From NCBI GenBank assembly GCA_024687745.1, contig JAILEM010000136.1:1-64000 (forward strand): a stretch of DNA of 64,000 nt, written 5' to 3'. Under the pieces are notes generated by a model. It searched no databases. It was not told the DNA's origin and worked only from the letters and a program-made list of their open reading frames with translations. Below are positions 1 through 8,900 of this stretch, piece after piece; positions within the stretch are counted from its first letter, which is position 1; the number at the start of each line of letters is the position of its first letter. The translations under genes and the position numbers were made by a program. Source of the DNA: Lachnospiraceae bacterium. Its GTDB lineage: Bacteria > Bacillota > Clostridia > Lachnospirales > Lachnospiraceae.

Positions 1-2
1 AT

Positions 3-68
3 GTTACGGAATTTCCGATATATGATACGGAGATGCTTATAAACTGGGAACGGCGGATGACGGAGTAA
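3..68 (+). CDS. C-terminal end of an upstream gene (partial)
   Basis: An open frame enters from the window edge and stops with TAA at 66-68, two bases before the rluD start, so the two would be co-transcribed. Only about 21 residues are visible and end in a charged segment. The family cannot be recognised. A second frame (1-42) is also open at the edge, so the assignment rests mainly on the tight spacing to rluD. Confidence 0.35.
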   Translation, partial: VTEFPIYDTEMLINWERRMTE

Positions 69-70
69 AT

Positions 71-1003
71 GTGAAGGAATACAGATTCAGAGCAGATGGC
101 GACAACAATCAGATAAGGATAGACAAATGCCTTGCCGATAATTATGAGGAGTTATCAAGGTCATATATCCAAAAGCTCATTAAGGACGGTATGGTGAGCA
201 TAAACGGGAAAAAATGCAAGGCAAGCACTGCTGTCAACGAGGGAGATGATATCTCCTTTACGGTTCCCGATGCCGTGATACCGGATATTGTGCCCGAAGA
301 TATAAAGCTTGATATCTTATATGAAGACGAAGATGTAATAGTTATAAACAAACCCAAGGGTATGGTGGTCCATCCCGCACCAGGGCATTACAGCGGGACT
401 CTTGTAAATGCGCTCATGTATCATTGCAGGGATCTCTCGGGTATTAACGGGGTATTAAGGCCCGGAATAGTACACAGGATCGACAGGGATACAACGGGAG
501 TTCTTATCGCCTGCAAAAATGACAGGGCGCATGAGATAATAGCAGCCCAGCTTAAGGAGCACAGTATAGACAGGGAGTACTATGCCATAGTGTATGGAAA
601 TCTTCCCGATGACAAAGGGAGCATAGATGCCCCGGTAGGCAGGGATAAAAAGGACAGAAAAAAGATGGCTGTCAATTATGAGAACGGAAAGAAGGCAGTT
701 ACGGATTACGAAGTCCTTGAGCGCTTCGGAAAATATACTTATATTAAATGTATATTGAAAACAGGGCGTACCCACCAGATACGTGTACATATGACATCCA
801 TAAACCATCCGCTTTTGGGAGATACGGTTTATTCGGACCATAAGTCGCCTTTTAATCTTACGGGACAGACTCTTCATGCGGGGACACTGGGTTTTAGCCA
901 TCCCTCAACAGGGGAGAGGATGATCCTTAAGGCAGAGCTTCCGGAATACTTTGAACATCTTCTTGAAGTATTAAGGATGAAAAGGGAAAACGGAACCATA
1001 TGA
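71..1003 (+). CDS. rluD: RluD-type 23S rRNA pseudouridine synthase
   Basis: This is a pseudouridine synthase of the RluA/RluD family, which isomerises uridines in large-subunit rRNA in the cytoplasm. An N-terminal S4 RNA-binding domain (about residues 13-70) is followed by the catalytic domain. The active-site motif HRIDRDTTG is at residues 135-143, and Asp138 in the RID triplet is the expected catalytic residue. The later GRTHQIRVH segment is also typical of the family. The length of 310 residues is normal. The start is GTG at 71, with GGAG at 62-65 as ribosome binding site inside the end of the preceding frame. Firmicute RluD paralogues overlap in target sites, so the exact uridines modified are inferred. 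Confidence 0.9.
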   Translation: MKEYRFRADGDNNQIRIDKCLADNYEELSRSYIQKLIKDGMVSINGKKCKASTAVNEGDDISFTVPDAVIPDIVPEDIKLDILYEDEDVIVINKPKGMVVHPAPGHYSGTLVNALMYHCRDLSGINGVLRPGIVHRIDRDTTGVLIACKNDRAHEIIAAQLKEHSIDREYYAIVYGNLPDDKGSIDAPVGRDKKDRKKMAVNYENGKKAVTDYEVLERFGKYTYIKCILKTGRTHQIRVHMTSINHPLLGDTVYSDHKSPFNLTGQTLHAGTLGFSHPSTGERMILKAELPEYFEHLLEVLRMKRENGTI

Positions 1004-1028
1004 CCGTTATATAATTATAAAAATATCT

Positions 1029-1057
1029 TTGACATCTGTGTTTATGCGTGTTAGAAT
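1029..1057 (+). promoter_or_regulatory. SigA-type promoter of rplU-prp-rpmA
   Basis: TTGACA at 1029-1034 and TAGAAT at 1052-1057 are separated by 17 bases. The predicted transcript starts near 1064, leaving a leader of about 80 bases before rplU. Confidence 0.85.
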
Positions 1058-1063
1058 ACTTGA

Positions 1064-1132
1064 GTATGCCGCTTGGCGGGGTTTTAAAGCGCGACTGTAA
1101 TGCCGCCACCGAAGCTAGCGAGTAAATAATAT
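1064..1132 (+). ncRNA. Structured rplU leader (L21-leader-like)
   Basis: The leader folds into nested helices: TGGCGG (1074-1079) pairs with CCGCCA (1103-1108), and CGCT (1070-1073) pairs with AGCG (1117-1120). It lies between a strong promoter and the rplU ribosome binding site, where Firmicutes carry the L21 leader, a cis-acting RNA thought to mediate ribosomal-protein autoregulation. Membership of that Rfam family is inferred from position and pairing only. Confidence 0.65.
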
Positions 1133-1144
1133 AGGAGGTGCCCG

Positions 1145-1450
1145 ATGTACGCAATAATCGCAACAGGCGGAAAGCAGTATAAGGTTTCTGAAGGTGACAT
1201 CATCAGAGTTGAGAAGCTCGGTGCAGAGTCCGGTGAGCAGGTAACCTTTGACAATGTACTTGCCGTTTCGGACGATAAGCTTTTGGTAGGCAGTGATGTG
1301 GCAAATGCATCAGTAGCCGGAACAGTACTTGATAATGGCCGCGGTAAAAAGGTCATAGTTTACAAGTATAAGAGAAAAAGCGGATATCATAAGAAAAATG
1401 GTCACAGACAAGCATACACCGAAGTTAAGATCGATAAGATCAATGCCTGA
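1145..1450 (+). CDS. rplU: 50S ribosomal protein L21
   Basis: L21 binds domain I of 23S rRNA in the large subunit. The 101-residue product starts MYAIIATGGKQYKVSEGD, the family signature, and keeps the basic GRGKKVIVYKYKRKSGYHKK stretch near the C-terminus. AGGAGGTG at 1133-1140 fixes the ATG start. It is the first gene of the rplU-prp-rpmA cassette and is probably controlled through the structured leader just upstream. Confidence 0.97.
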   Translation: MYAIIATGGKQYKVSEGDIIRVEKLGAESGEQVTFDNVLAVSDDKLLVGSDVANASVAGTVLDNGRGKKVIVYKYKRKSGYHKKNGHRQAYTEVKIDKINA

Positions 1451-1464
1451 CAGGGTGAAAGCTT

Positions 1465-1785
1465 ATGATCAAAGCTCTTGTTACAAGATCTTGTGATAAA
1501 GGATATGTATCATTTGTCTGCAGCGGTCATGCGGAATATGCAGAACCGGGAAGTGATATAGTCTGTTCTGCGGTATCCATGTTAGTCTTAAATACGGCAA
1601 ATGCCATAGAGGGACTGACGGATAATAAGATCAAAGGCAGGGATAATGACGGCGAGATAAGACTGGATTTTCCGGACGGTCTTGACGACAAAGGAAAACT
1701 TTTGATGGATACCATGATCATGGGACTTGAGCAGGTCGAAAAAGATTACGCAGATTTCATTAAACTATCATATAAGGAGGTGTAG
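1465..1785 (+). CDS. prp: Prp cysteine protease that processes L27
   Basis: This is a ribosomal-processing cysteine protease of the Prp (YsxB, DUF464) family. It removes the N-terminal extension of L27 in Firmicutes that carry one. The catalytic pair is visible as His22 in the GHA motif and Cys34 in the DIVCSAVS motif, at family-typical spacing, in a 106-residue protein. It sits between rplU and rpmA, fourteen bases after the first and three before the second, and its substrate is the next gene. Confidence 0.93.
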   Translation: MIKALVTRSCDKGYVSFVCSGHAEYAEPGSDIVCSAVSMLVLNTANAIEGLTDNKIKGRDNDGEIRLDFPDGLDDKGKLLMDTMIMGLEQVEKDYADFIKLSYKEV

Positions 1786-1788
1786 GAA

Positions 1789-2073
1789 ATGTTTGAATTA
1801 AACCTTCAATTCTTCGCTCACAAAAAGGGAGTCGGTTCTTCAAAGAACGGAAGAGATTCCGAAGCAAAGAGATTAGGTGCCAAAAGAGCAGACGGCCAGT
1901 TCGTTAAGGCCGGAAATATATTATACAGACAGAGAGGCACAAAGATCCATCCCGGTGTCAATGTAGGACGCGGCGGGGATGATACATTGTTTGCCCTTGT
2001 AGACGGTATTGTCCGTTTTGAAAGACTTGGAAGAGACAGGAAGCAGGCATCCGTTTATCCGAGAGAGGATTGA
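1789..2073 (+). CDS. rpmA: 50S ribosomal protein L27 with cleavable N-terminal extension
   Basis: L27 reaches the peptidyl-transferase centre through its N-terminal tail. The protein begins [14 protein letters not shown]: the first nine residues form the Prp recognition site, with cleavage expected between Phe9 and Ala10 to expose the AHKKG tail. The body (94 residues in total) contains the conserved [10 protein letters not shown] and QRGTKIHPG segments. AGGAGGTG overlapping the end of prp is its ribosome binding site. Confidence 0.96.
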   Translation: MFELNLQFFAHKKGVGSSKNGRDSEAKRLGAKRADGQFVKAGNILYRQRGTKIHPGVNVGRGGDDTLFALVDGIVRFERLGRDRKQASVYPRED

Positions 2074-2149
2074 AATAAGTATTTTAAACGTTTAAATATT
2101 TATATTTAGCGTTCTATCAGAAAATAACAACTGATTTATCGAGTATTTA

Positions 2150-2186
2150 CACCACAGAAGGGTTCATCCCGTCTGTGGTGTTTTTT
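2150..2186 (+). terminator. Intrinsic terminator after rpmA
   Basis: CACCACAGA (2150-2158) pairs with TCTGTGGTG (2172-2180), an inner GGG/CCC extends the stem, and six T follow at 2181-2186. Confidence 0.9.
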
Positions 2187-2277
2187 CATGATATCAGATA
2201 AAATAAGTTCCAAAGCAGGGGAGTCATAAAACATAAGATCGCTTGTTTAACGGCTTTTTTTAAGAATTATCACAATG

Positions 2278-2295
2278 TACGATAACGTTATCGTA
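2278..2295. promoter_or_regulatory. 18-bp perfect palindrome, candidate LacI-family operator
   Basis: TACGATAACGTTATCGTA is perfectly self-complementary with a central AACGTT, the form used by LacI/GalR-family regulators. It lies about 28 bases upstream of the -35 element of the transport operon. No lacI-type gene is in the window. Confidence 0.65.
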
Positions 2296-2323
2296 AAAAT
2301 GTATAAAAAAATTAAAATCAAGG

Positions 2324-2352
2324 TAGACATTTTGTAAGTATTGTAGTAAAGT
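2324..2352 (+). promoter_or_regulatory. Promoter of the sugar ABC operon
   Basis: TAGACA (2324-2329), a 17-base spacer and TAAAGT (2347-2352) precede a leader of about 30 bases. Confidence 0.65.
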
Positions 2353-2389
2353 ATCTTTTAGATAAATTTTTATCATAAGGAGGATTGAC

Positions 2390-3916
2390 ATGAAAAGGAA
2401 ATTATTGGCAACATTGTTATCTGCAGCTATGGCAGCTTCAATCTTGGCAGGTTGCGGCGGATCAGCAGCAGCAACAGCACCCGCAGAGGAAGCTCCCGCA
2501 GCTGAGGAAGCAGTAGAAGAGGAAGCTCCCGCTGAGGAAGAAGCAGAAGCTCCCGCAGAAGAAGCAGAAGCTCCCGCAGAAGAAGCAGAAGCTGAGGCAG
2601 GCGCAGTTGAAGGTCTTAAGGGACCCATCAGCATGGACGGTGCAACAAATGAGTTGGCTTACAAGGGTAACATCAGCTATATGCATTTCTCAACATCTGA
2701 AGAAGCAGACGGAAATGGTGGTTCAGATGCACACAGAACAGCTATAGCAGCATGGGAAGCAGGACATCCCGACATCACTCTTGAACAGGAAGTTCTTGCA
2801 AACGGCGACTACAAGACACAGATCGCTACATATGCTTCATCTGATGAACTTCCGGATGTATTCTTACTTCAGGGTATGAATACCATAAGCTGGGTTAATC
2901 AGGGACTCGTTGTTGATATGACAGACTATATCAAGAACTCACCTTATGCAGACCAGTACAATATGGACTATCTTGTTCCTTTTACAGTTGATGGCAAGTA
3001 TTACGGATTCCCGGTACTTACAGGTGGAACATGTACTGTTGTTGTTTATGATTCTGACATGTGGGCAGAGGCAGGCTATGATGAATTCCCCACAACATGG
3101 GATGATGTAGAAGCTGCAAAGGCTTACTTTGATGAAGAGGGTATCGATACTCTCGGATTTGGTAACCAGGGACAGTGGAATCTTAACTCCTGCTTCGTAT
3201 CCTGTCTCGGATATCAGTACACAGGAACACAGTGGTTCTCAGATATCATCGCCGGAAACGGAAATGCTTCATTTACAGATCCTGAGTTCGTTGCAGCACT
3301 TAAAGAGACACAGTATCTCTTCCATGATGCAGGTCTTTTCAACAGCGATTTCAATATGAAGACAAACGAGGATGCTCGTGAGCTTTACATCGCAGGTGAC
3401 TGCGCAGCTTATATCTGCGGTAACTGGGATGTTGATTACATCAAGGAAACGCTTAAGAATGAAGATCCCGAGAAGTATGCAGCTACAAAGTTCGCAGTTC
3501 TTCCTCAGGCAGCTGATGCAACAAAGTATGAGAAATTCCAGAATATCGGACTTGGTTATTCAGTAGCAGTTAATGCTAAGGTTGCTGAGGATCCCGATAA
3601 GCTTGCAGCTTGTATCGATCTTGCACAGTATCTCACAGGCCCTGCATTCGCAGAGTATGTTGGCGGAAACTATGCACTTGGCGGATTCTGCAAGGCTGAT
3701 ATCGATCTTTCATCACAGGATCAGTTCGTACAGGATTTCTACAACTTCTCATATGTTGACAACAAGGGTTGTGAGATCTATGACTCATATGTAGACGGTT
3801 CTGTATGGTCGGTTCTCAATACAGAGATGCAGGAAATGGTTAACGGAGACAAGGATCCCGAGACTGTTGCGGCTGATACCCAGGCAGCATATGAAGCTTA
3901 TCTTGCAGGTAAGTAA
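2390..3916 (+). CDS. Carbohydrate ABC transporter substrate-binding lipoprotein
   Basis: This is an extracellular solute-binding protein of the family-1 type (UgpB/MalE-like, COG1653), anchored on the outer face of the membrane. The N-terminus is a lipoprotein signal ending LAGC, with the lipidated cysteine at residue 22. Residues about 25-73 form an Ala/Glu/Pro spacer made partly of a repeated seven-residue unit (EAEAPAE, a 21-base DNA repeat). The binding domain follows to residue 508. Two permease genes follow directly, so this is the receptor of a CUT1-type sugar importer. The neighbouring GH2 enzyme suggests an oligosaccharide or glycoside, but the substrate is not readable from sequence. 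Confidence 0.93.
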   Translation: MKRKLLATLLSAAMAASILAGCGGSAAATAPAEEAPAAEEAVEEEAPAEEEAEAPAEEAEAPAEEAEAEAGAVEGLKGPISMDGATNELAYKGNISYMHFSTSEEADGNGGSDAHRTAIAAWEAGHPDITLEQEVLANGDYKTQIATYASSDELPDVFLLQGMNTISWVNQGLVVDMTDYIKNSPYADQYNMDYLVPFTVDGKYYGFPVLTGGTCTVVVYDSDMWAEAGYDEFPTTWDDVEAAKAYFDEEGIDTLGFGNQGQWNLNSCFVSCLGYQYTGTQWFSDIIAGNGNASFTDPEFVAALKETQYLFHDAGLFNSDFNMKTNEDARELYIAGDCAAYICGNWDVDYIKETLKNEDPEKYAATKFAVLPQAADATKYEKFQNIGLGYSVAVNAKVAEDPDKLAACIDLAQYLTGPAFAEYVGGNYALGGFCKADIDLSSQDQFVQDFYNFSYVDNKGCEIYDSYVDGSVWSVLNTEMQEMVNGDKDPETVAADTQAAYEAYLAGK

Positions 3917-3942
3917 TTGACAGTTATTCAATGAATTAAATG

Positions 3943-3967
3943 TGGGGCAGCCTTTATGACTGCCCCA
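3943..3967 (+). repeat. Intercistronic stem-loop between binding protein and permease
   Basis: TGGGGCAG (3943-3950) and CTGCCCCA (3960-3967) form an 8-bp stem with a nine-base loop, without a following T tract. Such hairpins often protect the 3' end of the binding-protein message or partly attenuate the permease genes. Confidence 0.7.
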
Positions 3968-4005
3968 TAAATATTTCTGGAAAAGTAATCGAATGGGGGA
4001 TTAAT

Positions 4006-4992
4006 ATGCTTAATTCAATAAGACCAAAAAACAGGGTTATATTCGGATATCTTTTGATCCCGGTCGCTTTGTTTATATTCACGGTTTTTGTTCCGCTCGT
4101 AGCGGCGCTTTTTTATAGTTTTTTTGACTGGAAGGTAGGTCCCAACAAGACCTTCAACGGACTTGAAAACTATGTAAGGCTTTTGAATGATGAAGTATTC
4201 TGGTCTTCATTCAGGCATAATATCTTTCTGGTCGTATTCTGTATTGTGGGTCAGGTCGGAATAGCTTTTATACTCGTTATGGTAATAAGCTCGAAGCTTG
4301 TAAAAGCAAAGAGCATCCACAGGACCTTCGGCTTTTTCCCGAGCACGATATCTGCAGTATGTATAGGTTTTATCTGGCAGATGATATACGATCAGAGAAA
4401 GGGTCTTCTCAACTATTTTCTGGTTGCCATAGGTAAGATCCCCAGCATGAAATCGGGACCTGTATGGCTTAACGATCCCGAGAAGATCATGCTGCTCGTT
4501 TCCATTCCTCTTGTATGGCAGTATATAGGATATTATATGGTCATCATACTCTCGGCTGTTGCATCGATAGATACCGAGGTTCTTGAATCTGCAGAGATTG
4601 ACGGTGCAAACGGTATACAGAGGGCAAGATATATCATACTTCCTCTTATAAAGAGCACTCTGCTTGTATGTATTACCTTATGTATCGCAGGTAATATGAA
4701 GGCATTTGACAATATATTTGTAATGACCAAGGGTGGTCCCGGATATTCATCAATGGTTATGGCGATGTACGGATATAAAACCTCCTTTGAAACCGGTTAC
4801 TTAGGATACGGCTCATGTATTTCGGTCGCTATCTTTGTACTCTCCCTTGCCGTTATAGGCGGATCCCAGGGTATACTCGGTTATCTGACAACAGATGAAT
4901 ATGACCGTAAGGAAGCCAAGTTTGCAAAGCAGCGCGACAAGGAGATGCGTGCCGCGGCAAAGGCTAAATATGGGAAGGGAGGATTGAGATAA
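4006..4992 (+). CDS. Sugar ABC transporter permease (MalF type)
   Basis: This is an inner-membrane permease of the CUT1 family with about six transmembrane segments. The cytoplasmic EAA loop, which contacts the ATPase, is visible as ESAEIDGANGIQRARYIILP. The frame is open from 3940, but an ATG at 4006 is preceded by GGGGGA (3995-4000), and the upstream codons overlap the stem-loop, so 4006 is the likely start (328 residues). The stop overlaps the next gene's ATG by one base. No ATPase gene lies nearby, so a shared MsmK-like ATPase encoded elsewhere is expected. Confidence 0.92.
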   Translation: MLNSIRPKNRVIFGYLLIPVALFIFTVFVPLVAALFYSFFDWKVGPNKTFNGLENYVRLLNDEVFWSSFRHNIFLVVFCIVGQVGIAFILVMVISSKLVKAKSIHRTFGFFPSTISAVCIGFIWQMIYDQRKGLLNYFLVAIGKIPSMKSGPVWLNDPEKIMLLVSIPLVWQYIGYYMVIILSAVASIDTEVLESAEIDGANGIQRARYIILPLIKSTLLVCITLCIAGNMKAFDNIFVMTKGGPGYSSMVMAMYGYKTSFETGYLGYGSCISVAIFVLSLAVIGGSQGILGYLTTDEYDRKEAKFAKQRDKEMRAAAKAKYGKGGLR

Positions 4993-5879
4993 TGGCATCA
5001 GAAAAAATTCTTCAGACTCAGGCCGTAAAAAACGTGACTACAGGACATAAGGTCAGGGATAATATCCTCGGAGTCATTCTTAACATAATAATGTGGATAT
5101 TCTCCTTAAGCTGTATCTTCCCTCTTATATGGATGGGATATTCGTCATTAAAGCTTAAGAGAACCTTTAACAAGGATATTTTCTCTCTTCCAAAGGAGCC
5201 GACATTATCCAACTATGAGAGGATTCTTGTAAATCCGGATTACAATATCGCTTCTTCGATGATAAACAGTGCAAGAACGACGATAATCTCCGTATTTTTG
5301 ATCGTATTGTTTGCATTTATAGTCGGATACATACTGGCAAGGTGCCGTTTTAAGCTTAACCGTCCCATATATCTGATGTTCCTTATGGGTATGCTTATCC
5401 CGGTACATTCGCTGATGGTTCCGATATATATAATTTTTTCAAAGGCGAGTCTGTTAAACAGATGGTATACACTGCTTTTACCTTATCTGTGCTTTAACCT
5501 TCCGGTTTCTCTGTTCCTTGTGGAGGGTTATGTAAAGGGAATACCTACAGCCCTTGAGGAAGCTGCTTCCATAGACGGATGTTCGTTCTCAAGATCTATG
5601 TTTTCGATAATCCTTCCGATATGTAAGCCTATCCTCACAACAGTGGCGATCATCAATGTATTCGGATGCTGGAATGAGTTCTCGTTTGCCCTTATATTAC
5701 AGAGTAAGGCCTATCAGACCGTTCCTCTGGCACTTAAAAACTTTACGGGACAGTTCAATTCCGACTTCCCGAAGATGATGGCAGCGATGCTTTTAACAAT
5801 GTCGCCGGTAGTTATATTCTACTTTGTATTCAGTAAGCAGATCATCAAGGGTATGGTCGCCGGAGCGGTAAAGGGTTAA
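4992..5879 (+). CDS. Sugar ABC transporter permease (MalG type)
   Basis: This is the second CUT1 permease, 295 residues with about six membrane segments and the EAA loop motif EEAASIDGCSFSRSMFSIIL. It forms the heterodimeric channel with the preceding permease. The start overlaps that gene's stop by one base (TAATG), which implies translational coupling. A terminator-like hairpin follows. Confidence 0.93.
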   Translation: MASEKILQTQAVKNVTTGHKVRDNILGVILNIIMWIFSLSCIFPLIWMGYSSLKLKRTFNKDIFSLPKEPTLSNYERILVNPDYNIASSMINSARTTIISVFLIVLFAFIVGYILARCRFKLNRPIYLMFLMGMLIPVHSLMVPIYIIFSKASLLNRWYTLLLPYLCFNLPVSLFLVEGYVKGIPTALEEAASIDGCSFSRSMFSIILPICKPILTTVAIINVFGCWNEFSFALILQSKAYQTVPLALKNFTGQFNSDFPKMMAAMLLTMSPVVIFYFVFSKQIIKGMVAGAVKG

Positions 5880-5899
5880 TAAGTTAATAAATAAGATAT

Positions 5900-5935
5900 A
5901 CGGAGCTGTCCGCAACCGGGCAGCTCCGTTTAGTT
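5900..5935 (+). terminator. Stem-loop terminator after the ABC operon
   Basis: ACGGAGCTG (5900-5908) pairs with CAGCTCCGT (5921-5929). The stem extends inward to 13 bp with loop CAAC. The T tract (TTTAGTT) is weak, so read-through into the GH2 gene is possible. Confidence 0.7.
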
Positions 5936-5983
5936 GGATAATTATATCTGAAAATATTTCTATCACTATGGAGGCATGGATTT

Positions 5984-8900
5984 ATGAAGGAACTCTTTAA
6001 TGACGGATGGAGCTTTTTAAAAACGGATAAGGATGCTGAACTTTCAGACACAGAGGGGAGGGAATTTATTCCCGTAAGGATCCCGCATGATTATCTTATC
6101 GGGCAGAGCGAAAACTTATATGAGGATTCCGCAGGCTTTTACAAAAAGGAATTTGTCATAAAGCCTGATCCGGGGAAAATATACGGACTTTATTTTGACG
6201 GTGTATATATGGAGGCAAAGGTCTACCTTAACGGAGTTTTCTCAGATGAATGGAAATACGGTTATGTGAGCCATTATGTCGATCTTACCTCGCAGCTTAA
6301 GGACGGGGTAAATACAGTTATCGTCAGCTGCAGGCATATCTTTCCAAACAGCAGGTGGTATTCGGGAGCAGGTATATTCAGGGATGTTTTTTTTACAGAA
6401 AAAAATAAGACCTCCTTTGTGACAGACGGATTATACCTTTCCTGTACGAAATTGGGTGATGCCTCCTATGAACTTAAGGTCAATGCAAAGATAAACAGAT
6501 ACGCCGGCTCATCTGATCTTGTCTTTTCAGTTTCCATAGATGAGCTTTCCTTCAGGGAGGAAAGGAGTATAAAAGCAGATGAGGATAAAGCTTTTATAAG
6601 AGGGGTCGTTCATGATGTAAGGGAATGGTCTGTCGAAGAAGGTGTGCTATATAAGGTAAAACTCTGTCTTTATGACAACAGTAAAAATCTTATCGATGAG
6701 GAAGAGATAAGATACGGCTTCAGGACAATAAGCTTTGATACTGATAAGGGAATGTTTTTGAACGGAAAACATATAAAGATAAACGGGGTGTGCGAGCATC
6801 ACGATCTTGGAGCACTCGGAAGTGCCTATGACCATGAGGCCATGAAAAGAAAGCTTAAGATATTAAGGGGGATGGGTGTAAATGCCATAAGAACAAGTCA
6901 CAATATGCCCGCATCGGACTTCCTTGAGCTTGCCGATGAAGAGGGTTTTCTTGTCATGGATGAGGCCTTTGATATGTGGTTAAGATGTAAGACCAAATAT
7001 GATTACGGAAGGTTCTTTAAGGAATGGCACGAGAGGGATCTAAGGAGCATGGTCAGAAGGGACAGAAATCATCCTTGTGTATTCATGTGGAGTATCGGAA
7101 ATGAGATATATGATACTCATGTTGATGAGGGCGCTTTAGAGCTTACAAAAGAGCTTGCGGAGACAGTCAGGAGCGAGGACCCTTATGTAAATGCCGTGAC
7201 AGTTCTCTGCTCAAATTACATGCCCTGGGAGAACACCAGGAAATGTGCGGATGTTCTAGGGTTTGCCGGATATAATTACGGAGAGAGATATTATGATGAA
7301 CATCATGACAGATTTAAGGACTGGTATATATTCGGATCTGAAACGGGATCCACAGTGCAGAGCAGGGGGATATATCATTTTCCGCTTTCCGAGACTGTCC
7401 TTTGTGATGATGATGCACAGTGTTCGTCGCTTGGCAACAGTACGACCTGCTGGGGAGCAAAGAACCCCGAATTCTGTATAATAACAGAGAGGGACAGGGA
7501 ATATTCGCTTGGACAGTTTCTGTGGACAGGCTTTGATTATATAGGAGAACCCACGCCTTATCAGACAAAGAATTCATATTTCGGACAGGTTGATACGGCC
7601 GGTTTTGTAAAGGACAGCTACTATATCTATAAGGCGGCCTGGAGGGATCATAAAAAGGACCCCTTTGTCCATATTTTCCCGTACTGGGATTTTAATGAGG
7701 GGCAGATCATAGATATAAGGGTTGCAAGCAATGCGCCGAGGGTAGAGCTTTTCTTAAACGGTGAGTCCTTAGGTATAAAGGATATCGATCACAGACATGG
7801 GGATAGGTTCAGCGGAGATTACAGTGCAGAATACAGGAAGGGTTTTCTTAAGGCGCTTGCCTATGATGAAGAGGGAAAGGTAATAGCCGAGGATGTAAGA
7901 TATTCCTTTGGAGATCCTTACTCCTTAAGGATAAGTTCATTTGAGGATAAGACATACCTTAAGGATGATCCCTCGGATATGATCTTTCTTACCGTTGAAA
8001 GTCTTGATAAGGACGGACATCCCGTTGAAAATGCAAATAACAGGATTTATGCGGAGGCAGAGGGAAATGCGTATATAGCAGGGATGGATAACGGGGATTC
8101 CACAGATCAGAATGAATATAAGGGATACAGCCGGCGGCTGTTTTCGGGAAAGCTCCTTATCATGGTCAGGGCTAAGGGAGAGGGCAGTGACAGGGCAGTG
8201 ATAAAGGTCTTCTCAGAGGGACTTGAGAGTGCAAGCTTTAATATAGAAGTCAGAGCCGCAGATGATAAGAAGATAAAAGGCATGAGCAGATGCATAGAGA
8301 CCTTTCCCTGCTCTCAGACTTTTGATGACGGGATATGGGTCAGGAAGATCGAATTAAAGGCAGAGGGAGAGAAGAATTTCAGGCCGGGATATCAGGAGAC
8401 AGAGGTAAGGGCTGAGATATTCCCCGAAAATGCCTTTCTTTCTCTGAGGCATCTGAAATGGAAAACCTTAGCCATGGACGGATGTCCATCCTATGTGGGA
8501 CAGATCATAAAATGTGATGATAATATGGCGATCGTAAGGGCAAGGTCTGACGGGAGCTTTTATTTAAGATGCTCTGTTGATAACGGAACAGAATATGACA
8601 AGGTCATATCCCAGATAGAATTCAGGGCAGAGGGGTTGGGAAAGCAGCTTATCGATCCGTATGAATTCGTATACGGAAGCCTGTATTCATATAACGAGGG
8701 TGAGCTTGGAAACGGTAATGAGCACGGTGTTGCAACAAAGCCCGAGACAAGGACGGTAATAGGGTTTGAGGATATGAACTTTGGCTCCTTTGGATCGGAT
8801 GAGCTTTGTGCCGAGATCTTTGAACTCGAGGGAGATCCCTGCCCCGTGGAGATCTGGGACGGAATACCGGAAAAGGATGGAAGCTTAATGATATGCCAGA

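Larger units (their letters stand above)
2074..2389. other. Intergenic region between rpmA and the sugar-transport operon
   Basis: The 316-base gap holds the rpmA terminator (2150-2186), an 18-bp palindrome (2278-2295), a promoter (2324-2352) and the ribosome binding site AAGGAGGA (2377-2384). No convincing small gene was seen in it. Confidence 0.8.

Noticed and set aside
2460..2610. Short tandem DNA repeats (21-base unit) in the binding-protein gene
   Set aside because: They encode the Ala/Glu/Pro spacer of a lipoprotein and are explained by that low-complexity linker, not by a separate repeat element.
2260..2686. Minus-strand Ser/Ala- and Cys/Phe-rich frames opposite the binding-protein gene
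   Set aside because: They are antisense shadows of the repetitive Ala/Glu coding region, without promoter or ribosome binding site.
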